Below are positions 6,681 through 19,912 of a stretch of DNA of 64,000 bases, piece after piece. The DNA is from Oceanobacillus manasiensis. Lineage in GTDB: Bacteria; Bacillota; Bacilli; Bacillales; Amphibacillaceae. The position numbers and the translations under genes are program-made. The stretch covers positions 21,862 through 85,861 of the forward strand of contig NZ_CCDL010000006.1 of NCBI RefSeq assembly GCF_000724085.1, read 5' to 3'. The notes beneath the pieces are model-generated. The model did not search any database, was not told the DNA's origin, and saw only the letters and a list, made by a program, of their open reading frames with translations. The first letter of the stretch is position 1; every line of letters starts with the position of its first letter.

Positions 6681-9600
6681 TTGACAGGTCAACTAGTTCA
6701 GTATGGACGGCACCGACAACGCAGGAGCTATGCGCGTATTAGTGAAGTATTAGAGTTGCCAAACCTGATTGAGATTCAAACCGCTTCTTATGAGTGGTTC
6801 CTAGAAGAAGGTTTGCGGGAAATGTTTAGAGACATCTCTCCTATTGAAGATTTTACAGGTAATTTATCACTAGAGTTTGTAGATTACAGTCTCGGTGAAC
6901 CAAAATATCCTGTAGACGAATCAAAGGAAAGAGACGTTACGTACAATGCTCCGCTTCGCGTTAAGGTCCGTTTGATTAATAATGAGACCGGTGAAGTAAA
7001 AGAGCAGGAAGTATTCATGGGTGACTTCCCATTAATGACAGATACAGGTACTTTCGTAATTAATGGTGCGGAACGAGTAATTGTTTCCCAGCTCGTGCGT
7101 TCACCAAGTGTCTACTATAATGAAAAGATAGACAAAAACGGTAAGAGGGGCGTAGCTGCTACGGTTATTCCCAATAGGGGAGCTTGGCTAGAATTTGAAA
7201 CAGACGCCAAGGATGTTGCCTATGTTCGTATCGATCGTACACGTAAGTTGCCGATCACGGTGCTTCTTCGTGCCCTTGGTTTTGGTACAGATCAGGAAAT
7301 CATTGATCTTCTTGGTGATAATGAGTACCTTAAAAACACACTTGAAAAAGATAATACAGAGACCACGGATAAAGCGCTACTGGAAATCTATGAGCGTCTT
7401 CGTCCTGGTGAGCCACCGACAGTAGAAAATGCTAAAAGTCTTTTAGTATCTCGTTTCTTTGACCCTAAAAGATATGATTTAGCTCATGTTGGACGCTATA
7501 AAATGAATAAAAAACTACACATAAAAAACCGCCTATTCAACCAAGTGCTGGCTGAAACGGTTGTGGATCAGGAAACTGGTGAGGTTCTTGCAGAGAAAGG
7601 CGAAAAGCTTGAGCGTAAACTATTAAACAAGCTAATCCCTTATCTGGATAAAGCAGAAGGCAAGCTTGGGGAAATAACAAGCGAACCAAAAGATGGTGTG
7701 CTTGAAGATGACATTACGTTACAATCCATTAAAATCGTTGATCCAACAGACCCAAGTGGCGAAAGGGAGCTTAACGTAATTGGAAATGCTGATGTGGATA
7801 CAAGCGTGAAAAACATTACGCCAGCTGATATCCTTTCATCTATCAGTTATTTCTTTAACCTATTACACCGAGTAGGGGACACGGACGATATTGACCATTT
7901 AGGTAACCGTCGTTTGCGTTCTGTTGGTGAATTGCTACAAAACCAATTCCGTATTGGATTATCTCGTATGGAGCGTGTAGTGCGTGAAAGAATGTCTATC
8001 CAAGACACTTCTAGCATTACGCCACAGCAATTAATCAACATCCGTCCGGTAATTGCATCTATTAAAGAATTCTTTGGTAGTTCGCAGCTATCTCAGTTTA
8101 TGGATCAGACGAACCCACTTGCAGAGCTAACACATAAGCGTCGTCTTTCTGCACTTGGACCAGGTGGTTTAACACGTGAGCGTGCTGGATTTGAAGTGCG
8201 TGACGTACACTACTCCCACTATGGCCGTATGTGTCCAATTGAAACACCGGAGGGACCAAACATTGGTTTGATTAACTCTCTTTCCAGTTATGCGAAAGTG
8301 AACAAGTTCGGATTTATCGAAACACCATATCGTCGCGTAGACCCTGAAACAGGGAAGGTTACAGCGCAGATCGATTACCTAACAGCAGACGAAGAAGATA
8401 ACTATGTTGTTGCACAGGCAAATGCGAAATTAGACGAGGAAGGAAACTTTGTTGATGAAGAAGTAATTGCTCGTTTCCGTGGTGAGAACACAATCGTTCC
8501 ACGTGCTCAACTTGACTACATGGACGTATCACCTAAACAGGTAGTATCTGCGGCAACAGCATGTATTCCTTTCTTAGAGAATGATGACTCCAACCGTGCA
8601 CTAATGGGAGCAAACATGCAACGTCAGGCTGTTCCTTTGATGAACCCAGAAGCACCAATTGTTGGTACTGGGATGGAATATGTCGACGGTAAAGACTCTG
8701 GTGCAGCGATCATTTGTCGCCATGAAGGAATCGTGGAACGTGTAGAAGCAAAAGAAATTCACATTCGTCGAATTTCTGAAGTGGATGGTAAAGAAGTACA
8801 AGGTGACGTTGATCGTTACAAACTACAGAAATATATTCGATCCAACCAAGGAACATGTTACAACCAGCGTCCAATCGTAAGTGGTGGCGATCGTGTAACA
8901 AAAGGTGAAATCTTGGCTGATGGTCCTTCCATGGAAGATGGAGAGCTGGCACTAGGGCGTAATGTTCTCGTAGGGTTTATGACTTGGGAAGGTTATAACT
9001 ATGAGGATGCTATCATCATGAGTGAAAGACTTGTAAAAGACGATGTGTATACTTCTATCCACATCGAGGAGTATGAGTCTGAAGCACGTGATACAAAGCT
9101 AGGACCAGAAGAAATCACAAGAGACATCCCAAATGTTGGAGAAGATGCATTGAAAAACCTTAATGAGCACGGAATTATCCGGATTGGTGCTGAAGTAACA
9201 GACGGAGACATTCTGGTAGGTAAAGTAACACCAAAAGGAGTTACAGAACTATCTGCTGAAGAGCGTTTGCTACATGCGATCTTTGGTGAAAAAGCTCGTG
9301 AAGTAAGAGACACATCCCTACGTGTACCACATGGCGCGGGTGGTATTGTTCACGATGTTAAAATCTTCAACCGTGAAGATGGAGACGAACTACCACCAGG
9401 TGTGAACCAACTTGTTCGTGCATATATCGTTCAAAAACGTAAAATTCACGAGGGAGATAAAATGGCAGGACGTCACGGTAACAAAGGTGTAATTTCTAAA
9501 ATTTTACCTGAAGAAGACATGCCGTTCTTGCCAGATGGTACACCAATTGATATCATGCTTAACCCACTAGGGGTACCATCACGTATGAACATCGGACAGG

Positions 9601-10217
9601 TGTTTGAGCTACATCTTGGAATGGCTGCAAGACAGCTAGGAATACATGTTGCATCACCAGTATTTGATGGTGCGACAGAAGAAGATGTTTGGGAAACACT
9701 TGAAGAAGCGGGAATGCCTCGTGACGCGAAAACCATTCTTTATGATGGAAGAAGCGGCGAACCATTTGATAACCGTGTGTCAGTTGGGGTCATGTACATG
9801 ATCAAGCTAGCTCACATGGTTGATGATAAACTACACGCCCGTTCAACAGGTCCTTATTCACTTGTAACGCAACAACCACTAGGTGGTAAAGCCCAGTTTG
9901 GTGGACAGCGTTTCGGTGAGATGGAGGTTTGGGCACTTGAAGCGTATGGTGCTGCATATACACTACAGGAAATATTAACTGTGAAATCAGATGATATTGT
10001 CGGTCGTGTGAAAACATATGAGTCCATTGTGAAAGGTGACAATGTTCCTGAACCAGGCGTTCCAGAATCTTTCAAAGTACTAATCAAAGAACTTCAAAGT
10101 CTTGGAATGGATGTTAAGATGCTTTCCAGTGACGAACAAGAAATTGATATGCGCGAATTGGAAGAAGAGGAAACACAACAGGCAAGTAAACTTAACTTAG
10201 AAGTTGAAGGTAACTAA
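6681..10217 (+). CDS. rpoB: DNA-directed RNA polymerase beta subunit
   Basis: The 1178-residue catalytic subunit begins at TTG with [19 protein letters not shown], as in B. subtilis; the SD AAGGGG is 8 bases upstream. The rifampicin cluster reads [15 protein letters not shown] then [15 protein letters not shown], with the usual sensitive residues at the main resistance positions. Later catalytic-core motifs include [14 protein letters not shown] and [13 protein letters not shown]. The C-terminal tail is slightly shorter than the 1193-residue B. subtilis protein. An in-frame GTG at 6672 is less likely because it overlaps the ribosome site. Confidence 0.99.
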   Translation: MTGQLVQYGRHRQRRSYARISEVLELPNLIEIQTASYEWFLEEGLREMFRDISPIEDFTGNLSLEFVDYSLGEPKYPVDESKERDVTYNAPLRVKVRLINNETGEVKEQEVFMGDFPLMTDTGTFVINGAERVIVSQLVRSPSVYYNEKIDKNGKRGVAATVIPNRGAWLEFETDAKDVAYVRIDRTRKLPITVLLRALGFGTDQEIIDLLGDNEYLKNTLEKDNTETTDKALLEIYERLRPGEPPTVENAKSLLVSRFFDPKRYDLAHVGRYKMNKKLHIKNRLFNQVLAETVVDQETGEVLAEKGEKLERKLLNKLIPYLDKAEGKLGEITSEPKDGVLEDDITLQSIKIVDPTDPSGERELNVIGNADVDTSVKNITPADILSSISYFFNLLHRVGDTDDIDHLGNRRLRSVGELLQNQFRIGLSRMERVVRERMSIQDTSSITPQQLINIRPVIASIKEFFGSSQLSQFMDQTNPLAELTHKRRLSALGPGGLTRERAGFEVRDVHYSHYGRMCPIETPEGPNIGLINSLSSYAKVNKFGFIETPYRRVDPETGKVTAQIDYLTADEEDNYVVAQANAKLDEEGNFVDEEVIARFRGENTIVPRAQLDYMDVSPKQVVSAATACIPFLENDDSNRALMGANMQRQAVPLMNPEAPIVGTGMEYVDGKDSGAAIICRHEGIVERVEAKEIHIRRISEVDGKEVQGDVDRYKLQKYIRSNQGTCYNQRPIVSGGDRVTKGEILADGPSMEDGELALGRNVLVGFMTWEGYNYEDAIIMSERLVKDDVYTSIHIEEYESEARDTKLGPEEITRDIPNVGEDALKNLNEHGIIRIGAEVTDGDILVGKVTPKGVTELSAEERLLHAIFGEKAREVRDTSLRVPHGAGGIVHDVKIFNREDGDELPPGVNQLVRAYIVQKRKIHEGDKMAGRHGNKGVISKILPEEDMPFLPDGTPIDIMLNPLGVPSRMNIGQVFELHLGMAARQLGIHVASPVFDGATEEDVWETLEEAGMPRDAKTILYDGRSGEPFDNRVSVGVMYMIKLAHMVDDKLHARSTGPYSLVTQQPLGGKAQFGGQRFGEMEVWALEAYGAAYTLQEILTVKSDDIVGRVKTYESIVKGDNVPEPGVPESFKVLIKELQSLGMDVKMLSSDEQEIDMRELEEEETQQASKLNLEVEGN

Positions 10218-10266
10218 AGACAGCTGGAAGGTTCTTATCGGAATAGGAACCTCCCCGCTTTTATGG

Positions 10267-10296
10267 GCAGTAGGAAGGTTTAAAACTTCCTACTGC
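10267..10296 (+). other. Perfect 11-bp hairpin between rpoB and rpoC
   Basis: GCAGTAGGAAG and CTTCCTACTGC flank an 8-base loop, with no T-run. A weaker stem (GGTTC/GGAACC region, about 10228-10253) precedes it. It probably marks mRNA processing or stabilisation rather than termination. Confidence 0.6.
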
Positions 10297-10412
10297 ATAA
10301 GTGTAACTAAGGCTTTCGCCATAAATACTTGGTGATAAGCCTAGTTTCCTAATATATAATGCATGAATAAGCTTGTGGTAAATTTTTGGACACTAAAAGG
10401 GAGGTAGGCCCC

Positions 10413-13400
10413 TTGCTAGATGTAAATAATTTTGAGTATATGAAAATTGGGTTAGCTTCACCAGAAAAGATCCGTTCATGGTCATACGGTGAGGTAAAAA
10501 AACCTGAAACAATTAACTATCGGACACTGAAGCCAGAGAAAGACGGCCTGTTTTGTGAACGTATTTTTGGACCGCAAAAGGACTGGGAATGTCATTGTGG
10601 GAAATACAAACGCGTTCGTTACAAGGGCGTTGTCTGTGATCGTTGTGGTGTGGAAGTAACAAAAGCAAAAGTTCGTCGTGAGCGTATGGGACACATTGAA
10701 TTAGCAGCACCTGTTTCCCATATCTGGTACTTCAAAGGAATTCCAAGCCGAATGGGTCTTGTACTAGATATGTCTCCACGAGCGTTGGAAGAAGTTATTT
10801 ATTTCGCTGCATACATCGTTACAGAGACTGGTAATACACCATTAGAGAAGAAGCAACTTCTCTCAGAAAAAGAATACCGCGCTTATTATGACAAGTACGG
10901 AAAAACATTTAAAGCCCAAATGGGTGCAGAAGCTATCCGTAAACTTCTCCAAGACATTGACTTGGAAAAAGAAGTGGATGCAATGAAAGAAGAATTGAAA
11001 ACTGCTCAAGGACAACGGAGAACACGTGCAATCAAGCGTCTAGAGGTGCTAGAATCATTCCGTAATTCCGGAAATGATACATCTTGGATGGTATTGGACG
11101 TATTACCTGTTATTCCACCAGAAATACGTCCGATGGTACAACTGGATGGTGGGCGTTTTGCAACTTCTGATTTAAATGATTTGTACCGTCGTGTAATCAA
11201 CCGTAACAATCGTCTTAAACGACTATTGGACCTTGGTGCACCAAGTATTATCGTGCAAAACGAAAAACGTATGCTTCAAGAAGCAGTTGACGCACTAATT
11301 GATAATGGCCGTCGTGGTCGTCCGGTAACTGGTCCTGGTAATAGACCACTAAAATCCCTTTCCCATATGCTTAAAGGGAAACAAGGTCGTTTCCGTCAGA
11401 ACTTGCTGGGTAAACGTGTAGACTATTCTGGTCGTTCTGTTATCGTCGTGGGCCCACATTTGAAAATGTATCAATGTGGTTTGCCAAAAGAAATGGCGCT
11501 AGAATTATTCAAGCCATTTATTATGAAAGAGCTTGTTTCAAAAGGACTTGCGCATAATATTAAATCTGCTAAGCGCAAAATTGAACGTGTCCACCCAGAA
11601 GTTTGGGATGTATTGGAAGAAGTAATCAAGGAACACCCTGTATTACTTAACCGTGCACCAACCCTTCACAGGTTGGGAATCCAGGCGTTTGAGCCGACAT
11701 TGGTAGAAGGTCGGGCCATCCGTTTGCACCCACTTGTATGTACAGCTTATAACGCTGACTTTGATGGGGACCAAATGGCTGTTCACGTGCCTTTATCTGC
11801 AGAAGCACAAGCTGAAGCGCGAATTTTAATGCTTGCAGCACAGAACATTTTGAATCCGAAAGATGGAAAACCAGTTGTTACACCTTCACAGGATATGGTA
11901 TTAGGAAACTATTACCTAACACTAGAGCGCGAGGGTGCAATTGGGGAAGGTGCCGTCTTTAAAGATCTTGATGAAGCTGTATTAGCATACCAGAACGGGT
12001 ATGTGCATCTTCATACAAGGATTGCTGTTCATGCTTCAAGTCTAAACAATAAAACATTTACAGAAGAGCAACACAACCAGTTGCTAATCACAACGGTTGG
12101 GAAGGTTATTTTCAATAATATTCTTCCAGATTCTTTCCCGTATATTAATGAGCCGACACAAATTAACTTGGAGGTCAAAACTCCAGAGAAATACTTTGTC
12201 GCTGGTGGAACAAATATCAGGGAAGAAATCAAATCAAGAGAGATTATTAAGCCGTTCAAAAAAGGTTTTCTTGGTGATATCATCGCAGAAGTCTTTAAAC
12301 GATTTAAAATCAGTGAAACATCTAAAATGCTTGATAGAATGAAGGATCTTGGATTCAGCTATTCTACCAAAGCAGGTATGACAGTTGGTATTTCTGATAT
12401 CGTGGTATTACCAGAGAAAGAAACAATCCTTGTAGAAGCACAGAAGAAAGTCGATAATGTCTTAAAACAATTCCGTCGTGGACTGATCACAGATGAAGAG
12501 CGTTACGACAGAGTTATCGCTGTATGGTCTCAAGCGAAGGATAATATTCAAGAAAAACTTATGAAATCACTTAGCGAGCGTAACCCAATCTTCATGATGA
12601 GTGATTCAGGGGCGAGGGGTAATGCCTCCAACTTCACACAGCTTGCCGGTATGCGTGGTCTAATGGCCAACCCGGCTGGTAAGATTATTGAGTTACCGAT
12701 CAAGTCAAGTTTCCGTGAAGGACTTACAGTACTAGAGTACTTTATCTCTACTCACGGTGCGCGTAAAGGACTTGCCGATACTGCCTTGAAGACAGCGGAC
12801 TCTGGTTATCTAACCCGTCGTCTCGTTGACGTAGCGCAGGATGTTATTGTCCGTGAAGATGACTGTGGTACAGACAGAGGCTTAACTGTTTCAGCTCTAA
12901 CTGACGGAACAGAATTAATTGAACCACTTATCGACCGCCTAATTGGTCGTACTGCGTTCCGCCCTGTGAAGCACCCTGAAACCAATGATGTCATCGTAGA
13001 GCATGATGAATTGATCTCAGAGGACCAAGCGAAGCAAATCGTGGAAGCAGGCATTGAGGATGTTACAATCCGTACTGCGTTCACTTGTAACACAAAACAT
13101 GGTGTTTGTCAGAAGTGTTATGGTCGTAACCTTGCTACTGGCGCTGATGTTGAAGTCGGTGAAGCAGTAGGAATCATCGCAGCTCAATCCATCGGGGAGC
13201 CAGGTACACAGCTAACAATGCGTACTTTCCATACAGGCGGGGTTGCTGGAGACGATATTACACAAGGTCTTCCGCGTATCCAAGAGCTATTTGAGGCACG
13301 TAACCCGAAAGGTCAGGCTGTAATCAGTGAAGTTCATGGTACAGTTCATGAAATTAAAGAAGTAAAAGATAAACAGGAAATCATTGTACAAAGCGATGTA

Positions 13401-14024
13401 GAGCAACGCGCATACGCAGTTCCTTACAATGCCCGTATGAAGGTTAGTGTTGGAGACACTGTCATTGCCGGACAGGAACTTACAGAAGGTTCTGTAGATC
13501 CAAAAGACCTATTACGTGTGCAAGGTGTGGAAGGCGTTCAGGATTACCTATTACGCGAAGTACAACGCGTATACCGCATGCAAGGTGTGGAAATTGGTGA
13601 CAAACACGTCGAAGTAATGGTTCGCCAAATGCTTCGTAAGATAAGAGTAATTGATTCAGGAGACACAAGTGTTCTTCCAGGTTCTTTACTTGAATTACAT
13701 CAATTCCGTGATGCCAACCATACGGTACTAAACGAGGGGGCACAACCAGCGACAGGGAAACCTGTTCTACTTGGTATTACAAAAGCTTCCCTTGAAACAG
13801 ATTCCTTCTTATCAGCCGCATCGTTCCAAGAAACAACAAGAGTTCTTACAGATGCAGCGATCAAAGGAAAACGCGATGAATTACTAGGTCTAAAAGAGAA
13901 TGTTATCATTGGTAAACTTGTTCCAGCTGGTACTGGAATGCAACGATACCGTAGTGTGAAAGCTTCTCTAGATCATTTAGAAGAAACGATAAAAGAAGCA
14001 GAAGAAACAGAAACAGTTCAGTAA
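10413..14024 (+). CDS. rpoC: DNA-directed RNA polymerase beta' subunit
   Basis: The 1203-residue subunit starts at TTG ([17 protein letters not shown]), with GGGAGGTAGG upstream. The N-terminal zinc-binding cysteines are in [20 protein letters not shown]. The catalytic magnesium motif is [13 protein letters not shown] near residue 450, and a second cysteine set lies in [15 protein letters not shown]. The trigger-loop region includes [20 protein letters not shown]. Order and length match B. subtilis. Confidence 0.99.
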   Translation: MLDVNNFEYMKIGLASPEKIRSWSYGEVKKPETINYRTLKPEKDGLFCERIFGPQKDWECHCGKYKRVRYKGVVCDRCGVEVTKAKVRRERMGHIELAAPVSHIWYFKGIPSRMGLVLDMSPRALEEVIYFAAYIVTETGNTPLEKKQLLSEKEYRAYYDKYGKTFKAQMGAEAIRKLLQDIDLEKEVDAMKEELKTAQGQRRTRAIKRLEVLESFRNSGNDTSWMVLDVLPVIPPEIRPMVQLDGGRFATSDLNDLYRRVINRNNRLKRLLDLGAPSIIVQNEKRMLQEAVDALIDNGRRGRPVTGPGNRPLKSLSHMLKGKQGRFRQNLLGKRVDYSGRSVIVVGPHLKMYQCGLPKEMALELFKPFIMKELVSKGLAHNIKSAKRKIERVHPEVWDVLEEVIKEHPVLLNRAPTLHRLGIQAFEPTLVEGRAIRLHPLVCTAYNADFDGDQMAVHVPLSAEAQAEARILMLAAQNILNPKDGKPVVTPSQDMVLGNYYLTLEREGAIGEGAVFKDLDEAVLAYQNGYVHLHTRIAVHASSLNNKTFTEEQHNQLLITTVGKVIFNNILPDSFPYINEPTQINLEVKTPEKYFVAGGTNIREEIKSREIIKPFKKGFLGDIIAEVFKRFKISETSKMLDRMKDLGFSYSTKAGMTVGISDIVVLPEKETILVEAQKKVDNVLKQFRRGLITDEERYDRVIAVWSQAKDNIQEKLMKSLSERNPIFMMSDSGARGNASNFTQLAGMRGLMANPAGKIIELPIKSSFREGLTVLEYFISTHGARKGLADTALKTADSGYLTRRLVDVAQDVIVREDDCGTDRGLTVSALTDGTELIEPLIDRLIGRTAFRPVKHPETNDVIVEHDELISEDQAKQIVEAGIEDVTIRTAFTCNTKHGVCQKCYGRNLATGADVEVGEAVGIIAAQSIGEPGTQLTMRTFHTGGVAGDDITQGLPRIQELFEARNPKGQAVISEVHGTVHEIKEVKDKQEIIVQSDVEQRAYAVPYNARMKVSVGDTVIAGQELTEGSVDPKDLLRVQGVEGVQDYLLREVQRVYRMQGVEIGDKHVEVMVRQMLRKIRVIDSGDTSVLPGSLLELHQFRDANHTVLNEGAQPATGKPVLLGITKASLETDSFLSAASFQETTRVLTDAAIKGKRDELLGLKENVIIGKLVPAGTGMQRYRSVKASLDHLEETIKEAEETETVQ

Positions 14025-14040
14025 TGGACAATGCTTACCA

Positions 14041-14121
14041 AACCTAAAGACGGGAGTCAGTGAAAAAGAGAGAATTTTGTTACCTTCTAGTAACAGACTG
14101 GCTTCCGGAATTCTTTAGGTT
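14041..14121 (+). other. Long imperfect stem-loop after rpoC
   Basis: AACCTAAAGA pairs with TCTTTAGGTT at the base, the middle CGGGAGTCAGT pairs imperfectly with ACTGGCTTCCG, and GTTAC/GTAAC caps the structure. There is no T-run. It could protect or process the rpoC 3' end. Confidence 0.6.
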
Positions 14122-14170
14122 AAAAACAAGGGATTATAATTAGCTGCACTAAAAAATATTTTAAATCATG

Positions 14171-14199
14171 TTGACATAAAAAAATGTGAATGGTAGAAT
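14171..14199 (+). promoter_or_regulatory. Promoter of rplGB
   Basis: A consensus TTGACA (14171-14176) and TAGAAT (14194-14199) are 17 bases apart, giving rplGB its own transcript. Confidence 0.8.
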
Positions 14200-14244
14200 A
14201 TTCAAGGTGCTTCTGATTATACTTGTTGCTTTGGAGGATATGAA

Positions 14245-14496
14245 ATGTCTTATGAAAAAGTAGCACAGGTTAAATCACGAATAATTATCGGTACTAAACA
14301 AACACTTAAAGCTATGAAAAATGGCGAAATTAGTGAATTGGTTATTGCTGATGATGCTGACAGACAAATAACACAAAAGGTTGCAGGTTTGGCTGAAGAA
14401 CTTGGAATACCTTGTCAGCGAGTAGATTCAATGAAAAAGCTGGGTGCAGCTTGCGGTATTGAAGTAGGCGCCTCAACAGTAGCGATCAGAAGATAA
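14245..14496 (+). CDS. rplGB: L7Ae-family k-turn-binding ribosomal protein (YbxF type)
   Basis: The 83-residue protein belongs to the L7Ae/L30e/S12e/Gadd45 family. It contains the family features [24 protein letters not shown] and [12 protein letters not shown]. The B. subtilis homologue YbxF binds kink-turn RNA and associates with the ribosome. It lies at the conserved place between rpoC and rpsL, with its own promoter and a terminator after it. Confidence 0.92.
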   Translation: MSYEKVAQVKSRIIIGTKQTLKAMKNGEISELVIADDADRQITQKVAGLAEELGIPCQRVDSMKKLGAACGIEVGASTVAIRR

Positions 14497-14502
14497 TAGT
14501 TT

Positions 14503-14534
14503 TAACGAAGCAAAATCGTTGAAGCTTTGTTTTT
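14503..14534 (+). terminator. Terminator after rplGB
   Basis: AACGAAGC and GCTTTGTT pair with one G-U step across a 12-base loop, followed by a T-run. Confidence 0.65.
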
Positions 14535-14645
14535 TGCCAAAAGATGAACCACCTGGCTGTGTGGTATTACAAACAACCATAAACACTTAGGTTGTTGCCA
14601 GTTTATTTTTAAACTATTATATATTCCGGAAGGGAGGAAAATAAA

Positions 14646-15065
14646 ATGCCAACTATAAATCAACTAGTCCGTAAAGGTCGTGTGAGCAAGCCTAAAAAGT
14701 CTGACTCACCAGCACTTAACAAAGGCTATAACAGTTTCAAAAAGAAACTTACAGATCAAAACTCTCCACAAAAACGCGGTGTATGTACGCGTGTGGGTAC
14801 ACTAACTCCAAAGAAACCGAACTCTGCACTTCGTAAATATGCGCGTGTTCGTCTTTCTAACAACATGGAAGTAACTGCATACATCCCAGGGATTGGTCAC
14901 AATCTACAAGAGCACAGCGTTGTATTACTACGCGGTGGACGTGTAAAAGATTTACCTGGTGTGCGTTACCACATTGTTCGTGGAGCACTTGATACAGCAG
15001 GAGTTGAAGGTCGTGCACAAGGCCGTTCTAAATACGGTACGAAAAGACCTAAAGCTAAAAAATAA
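14646..15065 (+). CDS. rpsL: 30S ribosomal protein S12
   Basis: The 139-residue decoding-centre protein contains the invariant loop [20 protein letters not shown] and the second loop [17 protein letters not shown]. The lysines where streptomycin resistance mutations usually occur are unchanged. The AGGGAGG ribosome site is strong. It begins the str cluster rpsL-rpsG-fusA-tuf. Confidence 0.98.
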   Translation: MPTINQLVRKGRVSKPKKSDSPALNKGYNSFKKKLTDQNSPQKRGVCTRVGTLTPKKPNSALRKYARVRLSNNMEVTAYIPGIGHNLQEHSVVLLRGGRVKDLPGVRYHIVRGALDTAGVEGRAQGRSKYGTKRPKAKK

Positions 15066-15113
15066 GCGTGACTTAAGTCTCGCATCATCATAATTAGGAA
15101 AGGAGGAGGACAT

Positions 15114-15584
15114 ATGCCACGTAAAGGACCAGTACCTAAACGCGATGTCTTGCCAGATCCACTTTATAATTCAAAACTTGTCACTCGTTTAATCAACCAG
15201 ATCATGATTGACGGTAAACGGGGGATCGCTCAAAAAATTCTTTATAATGCATTTGAACTTGTAAGTGAGAAAAGCGGACAAAACGCTATGGAAGTCTTTG
15301 AACAAGCTATGAAAAACGTAATGCCTGTACTAGAGGTACGCGCACGTCGTGTTGGTGGTTCAAACTACCAAGTGCCTATGGAGGTTCGTCCAGAACGCCG
15401 CCAGGCTCTAGGACTACGTTATATCGTTAATTATTCTCGCTTGCGCGGAGAAAAGACAATGGAAGAACGTCTTGCTAACGAAATTCTGGATGCTTCTAAC
15501 AATACAGGAGCTTCAGTAAAACGTCGCGAAGAAATGCACAAAATGGCGGAAGCGAACAAAGCATTCGCTCACTATCGCTGGTAA
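15114..15584 (+). CDS. rpsG: 30S ribosomal protein S7
   Basis: The 156-residue protein nucleates assembly of the 16S 3' domain. It has the N-terminal [20 protein letters not shown] and the central signature [21 protein letters not shown]. The ribosome site AAAGGAGGAGG is very strong. Spacing and order in the str operon are standard. Confidence 0.98.
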   Translation: MPRKGPVPKRDVLPDPLYNSKLVTRLINQIMIDGKRGIAQKILYNAFELVSEKSGQNAMEVFEQAMKNVMPVLEVRARRVGGSNYQVPMEVRPERRQALGLRYIVNYSRLRGEKTMEERLANEILDASNNTGASVKRREEMHKMAEANKAFAHYRW

Positions 15585-15626
15585 GTTAAAACAAACTATA
15601 CCTTATAATAGGAAGGAGAAGAATAC

Positions 15627-17705
15627 ATGGCTAGAGAGTTCTCCTTGGAAAAGACGCGTAATATTGGGATTATGGCACACATTGATGCAGGTAAAACCAC
15701 TACTACTGAGCGTATTCTTTTCTACACAGGACGTATTCATAAAATTGGTGAAACACATGAAGGTGCTTCTCAAATGGACTGGATGGAGCAGGAGCAAGAA
15801 CGTGGAATAACAATTACTTCCGCTGCAACTACTGCTGCATGGAATGACCACCGTATTAATATCATTGATACACCTGGACACGTAGACTTCACTGTTGAGG
15901 TTGAACGTTCACTACGTGTACTTGATGGTGCTGTAACAGTTCTTGATGCTCAATCAGGTGTTGAACCTCAAACAGAAACAGTATGGCGTCAGGCTACAAC
16001 GTATGGTGTGCCAAGAATCGTATTCATTAACAAAATGGATAAAATCGGTGCAGACTTCCTATATTCTACAAATACTTTAAAAGAACGTCTTGGTGCAAAC
16101 GCGCATCCTGTACAGCTACCAATTGGTGCTGAAGACGAATTTGAAGGTATTATTGACCTTGTAAACATGGAAGCTCACTTCTACCTTGATGACCTTGGTA
16201 CAAAAGCAGAGTCTCGCGAGATTCCTGCAGAGTACAAGGAAAAAGCAGAAGAGCTAAGAGCTAGCCTGATTGAAGCTGTATCAGAACTTGATGAAGAACT
16301 TATGATGAAATTCTTAGAAGGAGAAGAAATCTCCAACGAAGAATTGAGTAACGCAATTCGTCAAGGTACACTAAACGTAGAATTCTACCCAGTATTCTGT
16401 GGATCAGCTTTCAAAAACAAAGGTGTTCAATTAATGCTTGATGGTGTTATCAATTATCTTCCAGCACCAACTGATGTTGCTGCTATTGAAGGATTCGTTC
16501 CTGGAACTGAAGAGAAAGTTACCCGTCCATCAAGTGACAAAGAACCATTCGCAGCACTAGCGTTTAAAGTTATGACAGACCCGTTCGTTGGTAAATTAAC
16601 ATTTTTCCGCGTATACTCTGGAACTCTAGATTCTGGTTCATATGTGAAAAACTCTGTTAAAGACAAACGTGAACGTGTTGGTCGTATCCTACAGATGCAC
16701 GCAAACTCCCGTGAAGAGATTTCAAGAGTTTATTCCGGTGAAATTGCTGCAGCTGTTGGTCTTAAAGATACAACAACAGGAGACACTCTTTGTGATGAGA
16801 AGAACCTAGTTATTCTTGAATCCATGGAATTCCCTGAGCCGGTTATTGGGGTTGCAATTGAACCTAAAACAAAAGCCGATCAGGATAAAATGGGTATCGC
16901 TCTAGGTAAACTTGCTGAAGAGGATCCTACTTTCAAAACAGAAACAAACGTTGAAACAGGACAAACGATCATCTCTGGTATGGGTGAACTTCACCTTGAT
17001 GTCATTGTTGACCGCCTGAAGCGTGAATTCAAAGTTGAAGCGAATGTTGGTGCGCCACAAGTTGCATACCGTGAAACATTCCGTTCAGCAGCTGAAGTCG
17101 AAGGTAAATTCGTACGTCAGTCTGGTGGACGTGGGCAGTACGGACACGTTTGGGTTAAATTTGAGCCAAACGAAGAAGGTGCCGGTTTTGAATTTGAAAA
17201 TAAAGTTGTTGGTGGTGTTGTACCACGTGAGTATATCGGTTCTGTTGAAGCAGGTATTGAGGAAGCGATGGAAAATGGTGTACTAGCAGGATACCCACTA
17301 ATCGATGTAAAAGCATCTCTATATGATGGAAGCTACCATGATGTGGATTCCAACGAGATGGCATTTAAAATTGCTGGTTCAATGGCATTGAAAGCAGCGA
17401 AAACCAAATGTAGCCCTGTTTTACTTGAGCCAATCGCAAAAGTAGAAATTGTTATTCCTGAAGAATACCTTGGAGATATCATGGGTGACGTAACAAGTCG
17501 TCGTGGACGTGTAGAAGGTATGGAAGCACGCGGAACTGCACAGGTAGTTAGAGGATTTGTTCCTTTATCAGAAATGTTCGGTTATGCAACTGCACTACGT
17601 TCTAACACTCAAGGACGCGGAGTCTTCACAATGCATTTTGACCACTACGAAGAAGTGCCAAAGAGCATCTCTGAAGAAATTATCAAGAAAAATGCAGGCG
17701 AATAA
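15627..17705 (+). CDS. fusA: Elongation factor G
   Basis: This 692-residue translocation GTPase has G1 [15 protein letters not shown], switch [11 protein letters not shown] and G4 NKMDK in the N-terminal domain. Domain IV contains the long insertion with [15 protein letters not shown], and the C-terminus ends with [15 protein letters not shown]. The length is typical of bacterial EF-G. A 13-bp hairpin separates it from tuf. Confidence 0.99.
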   Translation: MAREFSLEKTRNIGIMAHIDAGKTTTTERILFYTGRIHKIGETHEGASQMDWMEQEQERGITITSAATTAAWNDHRINIIDTPGHVDFTVEVERSLRVLDGAVTVLDAQSGVEPQTETVWRQATTYGVPRIVFINKMDKIGADFLYSTNTLKERLGANAHPVQLPIGAEDEFEGIIDLVNMEAHFYLDDLGTKAESREIPAEYKEKAEELRASLIEAVSELDEELMMKFLEGEEISNEELSNAIRQGTLNVEFYPVFCGSAFKNKGVQLMLDGVINYLPAPTDVAAIEGFVPGTEEKVTRPSSDKEPFAALAFKVMTDPFVGKLTFFRVYSGTLDSGSYVKNSVKDKRERVGRILQMHANSREEISRVYSGEIAAAVGLKDTTTGDTLCDEKNLVILESMEFPEPVIGVAIEPKTKADQDKMGIALGKLAEEDPTFKTETNVETGQTIISGMGELHLDVIVDRLKREFKVEANVGAPQVAYRETFRSAAEVEGKFVRQSGGRGQYGHVWVKFEPNEEGAGFEFENKVVGGVVPREYIGSVEAGIEEAMENGVLAGYPLIDVKASLYDGSYHDVDSNEMAFKIAGSMALKAAKTKCSPVLLEPIAKVEIVIPEEYLGDIMGDVTSRRGRVEGMEARGTAQVVRGFVPLSEMFGYATALRSNTQGRGVFTMHFDHYEEVPKSISEEIIKKNAGE

Positions 17706-17744
17706 TTGATTTTTTCCTGCAACTGAAGTATAACTTTAGTGAAG

Positions 17745-17775
17745 GCTAAGAAATAATCTAGTATTATTTCTTGGC
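17745..17775 (+). other. 13-bp hairpin between fusA and tuf
   Basis: GCTAAGAAATAAT pairs with ATTATTTCTTGGC (one G-U step) around a 5-base loop. No T-run follows. It may set tuf mRNA stability or processing. Confidence 0.6.
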
Positions 17776-17825
17776 TACACATAAATTCTACAAATACTTT
17801 TATTTATTTAAAGGAGGAACTATAA

Positions 17826-19016
17826 ATGGGTAAAGAAAAGTTTGATCGCTCAAAAAGTCACGTGAACGTTGGTACTATTGGACACGTTGACCATGGTAAA
17901 ACTACTTTAACTGCTGCTATTACAATCGTAATGCACAAAAAATCTGGTAAAGGTACTCAAATGGCATATGACCAAATTGATAACGCACCAGAAGAAAAAG
18001 AGCGTGGAATCACAATCGCGACTTCTCACGTAGAGTACGAAACAGATACTCGTCACTATGCACACGTTGACTGTCCAGGTCACGCTGACTATGTTAAAAA
18101 CATGATCACTGGTGCTGCACAAATGGACGGAGCTATCCTTGTAGTATCTGCTGCTGATGGTCCAATGCCACAAACTCGTGAGCACATCCTACTATCTCGT
18201 AACGTAGGTGTACCTTCAATCGTTGTATTCCTTAACAAAACGGATATGGTTGACGATGAAGAACTTCTTGAGCTAGTTGAAATGGAAGTACGTGACCTAC
18301 TAACTGAATACGACTTCCCTGGCGATGACGTACCAGTAATTAAAGGTTCTGCTCTTAAAGCAATCGAAGGCGATGCAGACTACGAAGCAAAAATCCATGA
18401 ACTTATGGACGCTGTTGACGAGTACATCCCTACTCCAGAGCGCGACAAAGACAAACCATTCATGATGCCAGTTGAGGATGTATTCTCAATCACTGGTCGT
18501 GGTACTGTAGCAACAGGCCGTGTTGAGCGTGGAGAAGTTAAAGTTGGAGATGAAGTTGAAATCATCGGTATTAACGAAGATGCTTCTAAAACAACTGTAA
18601 CTGGTGTTGAAATGTTCCGTAAGCTTCTTGACTATGCAGAAGCTGGAGATAACATTGGTGCACTTCTTCGTGGTGTAGCACGTGAAGATATCAACCGTGG
18701 ACAAGTGCTTGCAAAGCCAGGTTCTATTACTCCACACACTAACTTCAAAGCTGAAGTTTATGTATTGTCAAAAGAAGAAGGTGGACGTCATACTCCATTC
18801 TTCGGTAACTACCGCCCACAGTTCTACTTCCGTACAACTGACGTAACTGGTGTTGTTACACTTCCAGAAGGCGTGGAAATGGTAATGCCTGGCGATAACA
18901 TCGAAATGACAGTAGAATTGATCTCACCAATCGCTATCGAAGACGGTACGCGTTTCTCTATCCGTGAGGGTGGACGTACAGTTGGATCTGGTGTTGTTTC
19001 TTCTATTAACAAGTAA
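17826..19016 (+). CDS. tuf: Elongation factor Tu
   Basis: The 396-residue GTPase delivers aminoacyl-tRNA. G1 is GHVDHGKTT, switch II is [12 protein letters not shown] and G4 is NKTDM. Domains 2 and 3 follow with [16 protein letters not shown] and a C-terminus ending [14 protein letters not shown]. Codon use is strongly biased, as expected for a very highly expressed gene. A strong terminator closes the str operon. Confidence 0.99.
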   Translation: MGKEKFDRSKSHVNVGTIGHVDHGKTTLTAAITIVMHKKSGKGTQMAYDQIDNAPEEKERGITIATSHVEYETDTRHYAHVDCPGHADYVKNMITGAAQMDGAILVVSAADGPMPQTREHILLSRNVGVPSIVVFLNKTDMVDDEELLELVEMEVRDLLTEYDFPGDDVPVIKGSALKAIEGDADYEAKIHELMDAVDEYIPTPERDKDKPFMMPVEDVFSITGRGTVATGRVERGEVKVGDEVEIIGINEDASKTTVTGVEMFRKLLDYAEAGDNIGALLRGVAREDINRGQVLAKPGSITPHTNFKAEVYVLSKEEGGRHTPFFGNYRPQFYFRTTDVTGVVTLPEGVEMVMPGDNIEMTVELISPIAIEDGTRFSIREGGRTVGSGVVSSINK

Positions 19017-19024
19017 CACCTATT

Positions 19025-19057
19025 AAAAAGACTGCGTATTATACGCAGTCTTTTTTT
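19025..19057 (+). terminator. Strong terminator after tuf
   Basis: A long stem built on AAAGACTGCGTA/TACGCAGTCTTT is followed by seven T. Confidence 0.9.
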
Positions 19058-19344
19058 GTATTTTAAACAGGATTCAGATCTAGGGGAGAACCGAATGATG
19101 CAAGGTGTTTTATAAAACAACCAAGTGCTTGGGATTAAATGACTATTAAGAGGGACTTCCTGTTTCATATCGTAACATAACCTTACTAAAAGACGATTAT
19201 CGCTAGCTTTTACTTCTCTATTTAAACTATATAAAGTGTTTCCCCAGTATTATAAATGGAAAGGTAGTAACAACTCAGAATGCGAAAAGTTTTTAAATGC
19301 ACACTTCTACATTTAAAATTTATAAAAGAGATTTTCACACACCC
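19058..19344. other. Intergenic region between tuf and the S10 promoters
   Basis: About 290 AT-rich bases lie here without a credible gene. I see a short near-palindrome around GTTTTATAAAAC near 19111 but no convincing promoter or RNA. In B. subtilis this position carries ybaC, which is absent here. Confidence 0.5.
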
Positions 19345-19373
19345 TTGCATTTAGTAGTGATAGTTAGTATAAT
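19345..19373 (+). promoter_or_regulatory. S10 operon promoter P1
   Basis: TTGCAT (19345-19350) and TATAAT (19368-19373) are 17 bases apart. Confidence 0.82.
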
Positions 19374-19414
19374 ACATAGATGTGCGACCCCATAAATGTT
19401 TTTTACAAAAAGGG

Positions 19415-19443
19415 TTGCAAAGACCGTATAAATTCTATATAAT
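19415..19443 (+). promoter_or_regulatory. S10 operon promoter P2
   Basis: TTGCAA (19415-19420) and TATAAT (19438-19443) are 17 bases apart, 70 bases downstream of P1. Tandem strong promoters suit the very large downstream operon. Confidence 0.82.
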
Positions 19444-19449
19444 AAGAAT

Positions 19450-19882
<433 letters not shown>

Positions 19883-19912
19883 ATAAATGTTTTACTATAG
19901 GAGGTGTAACGG

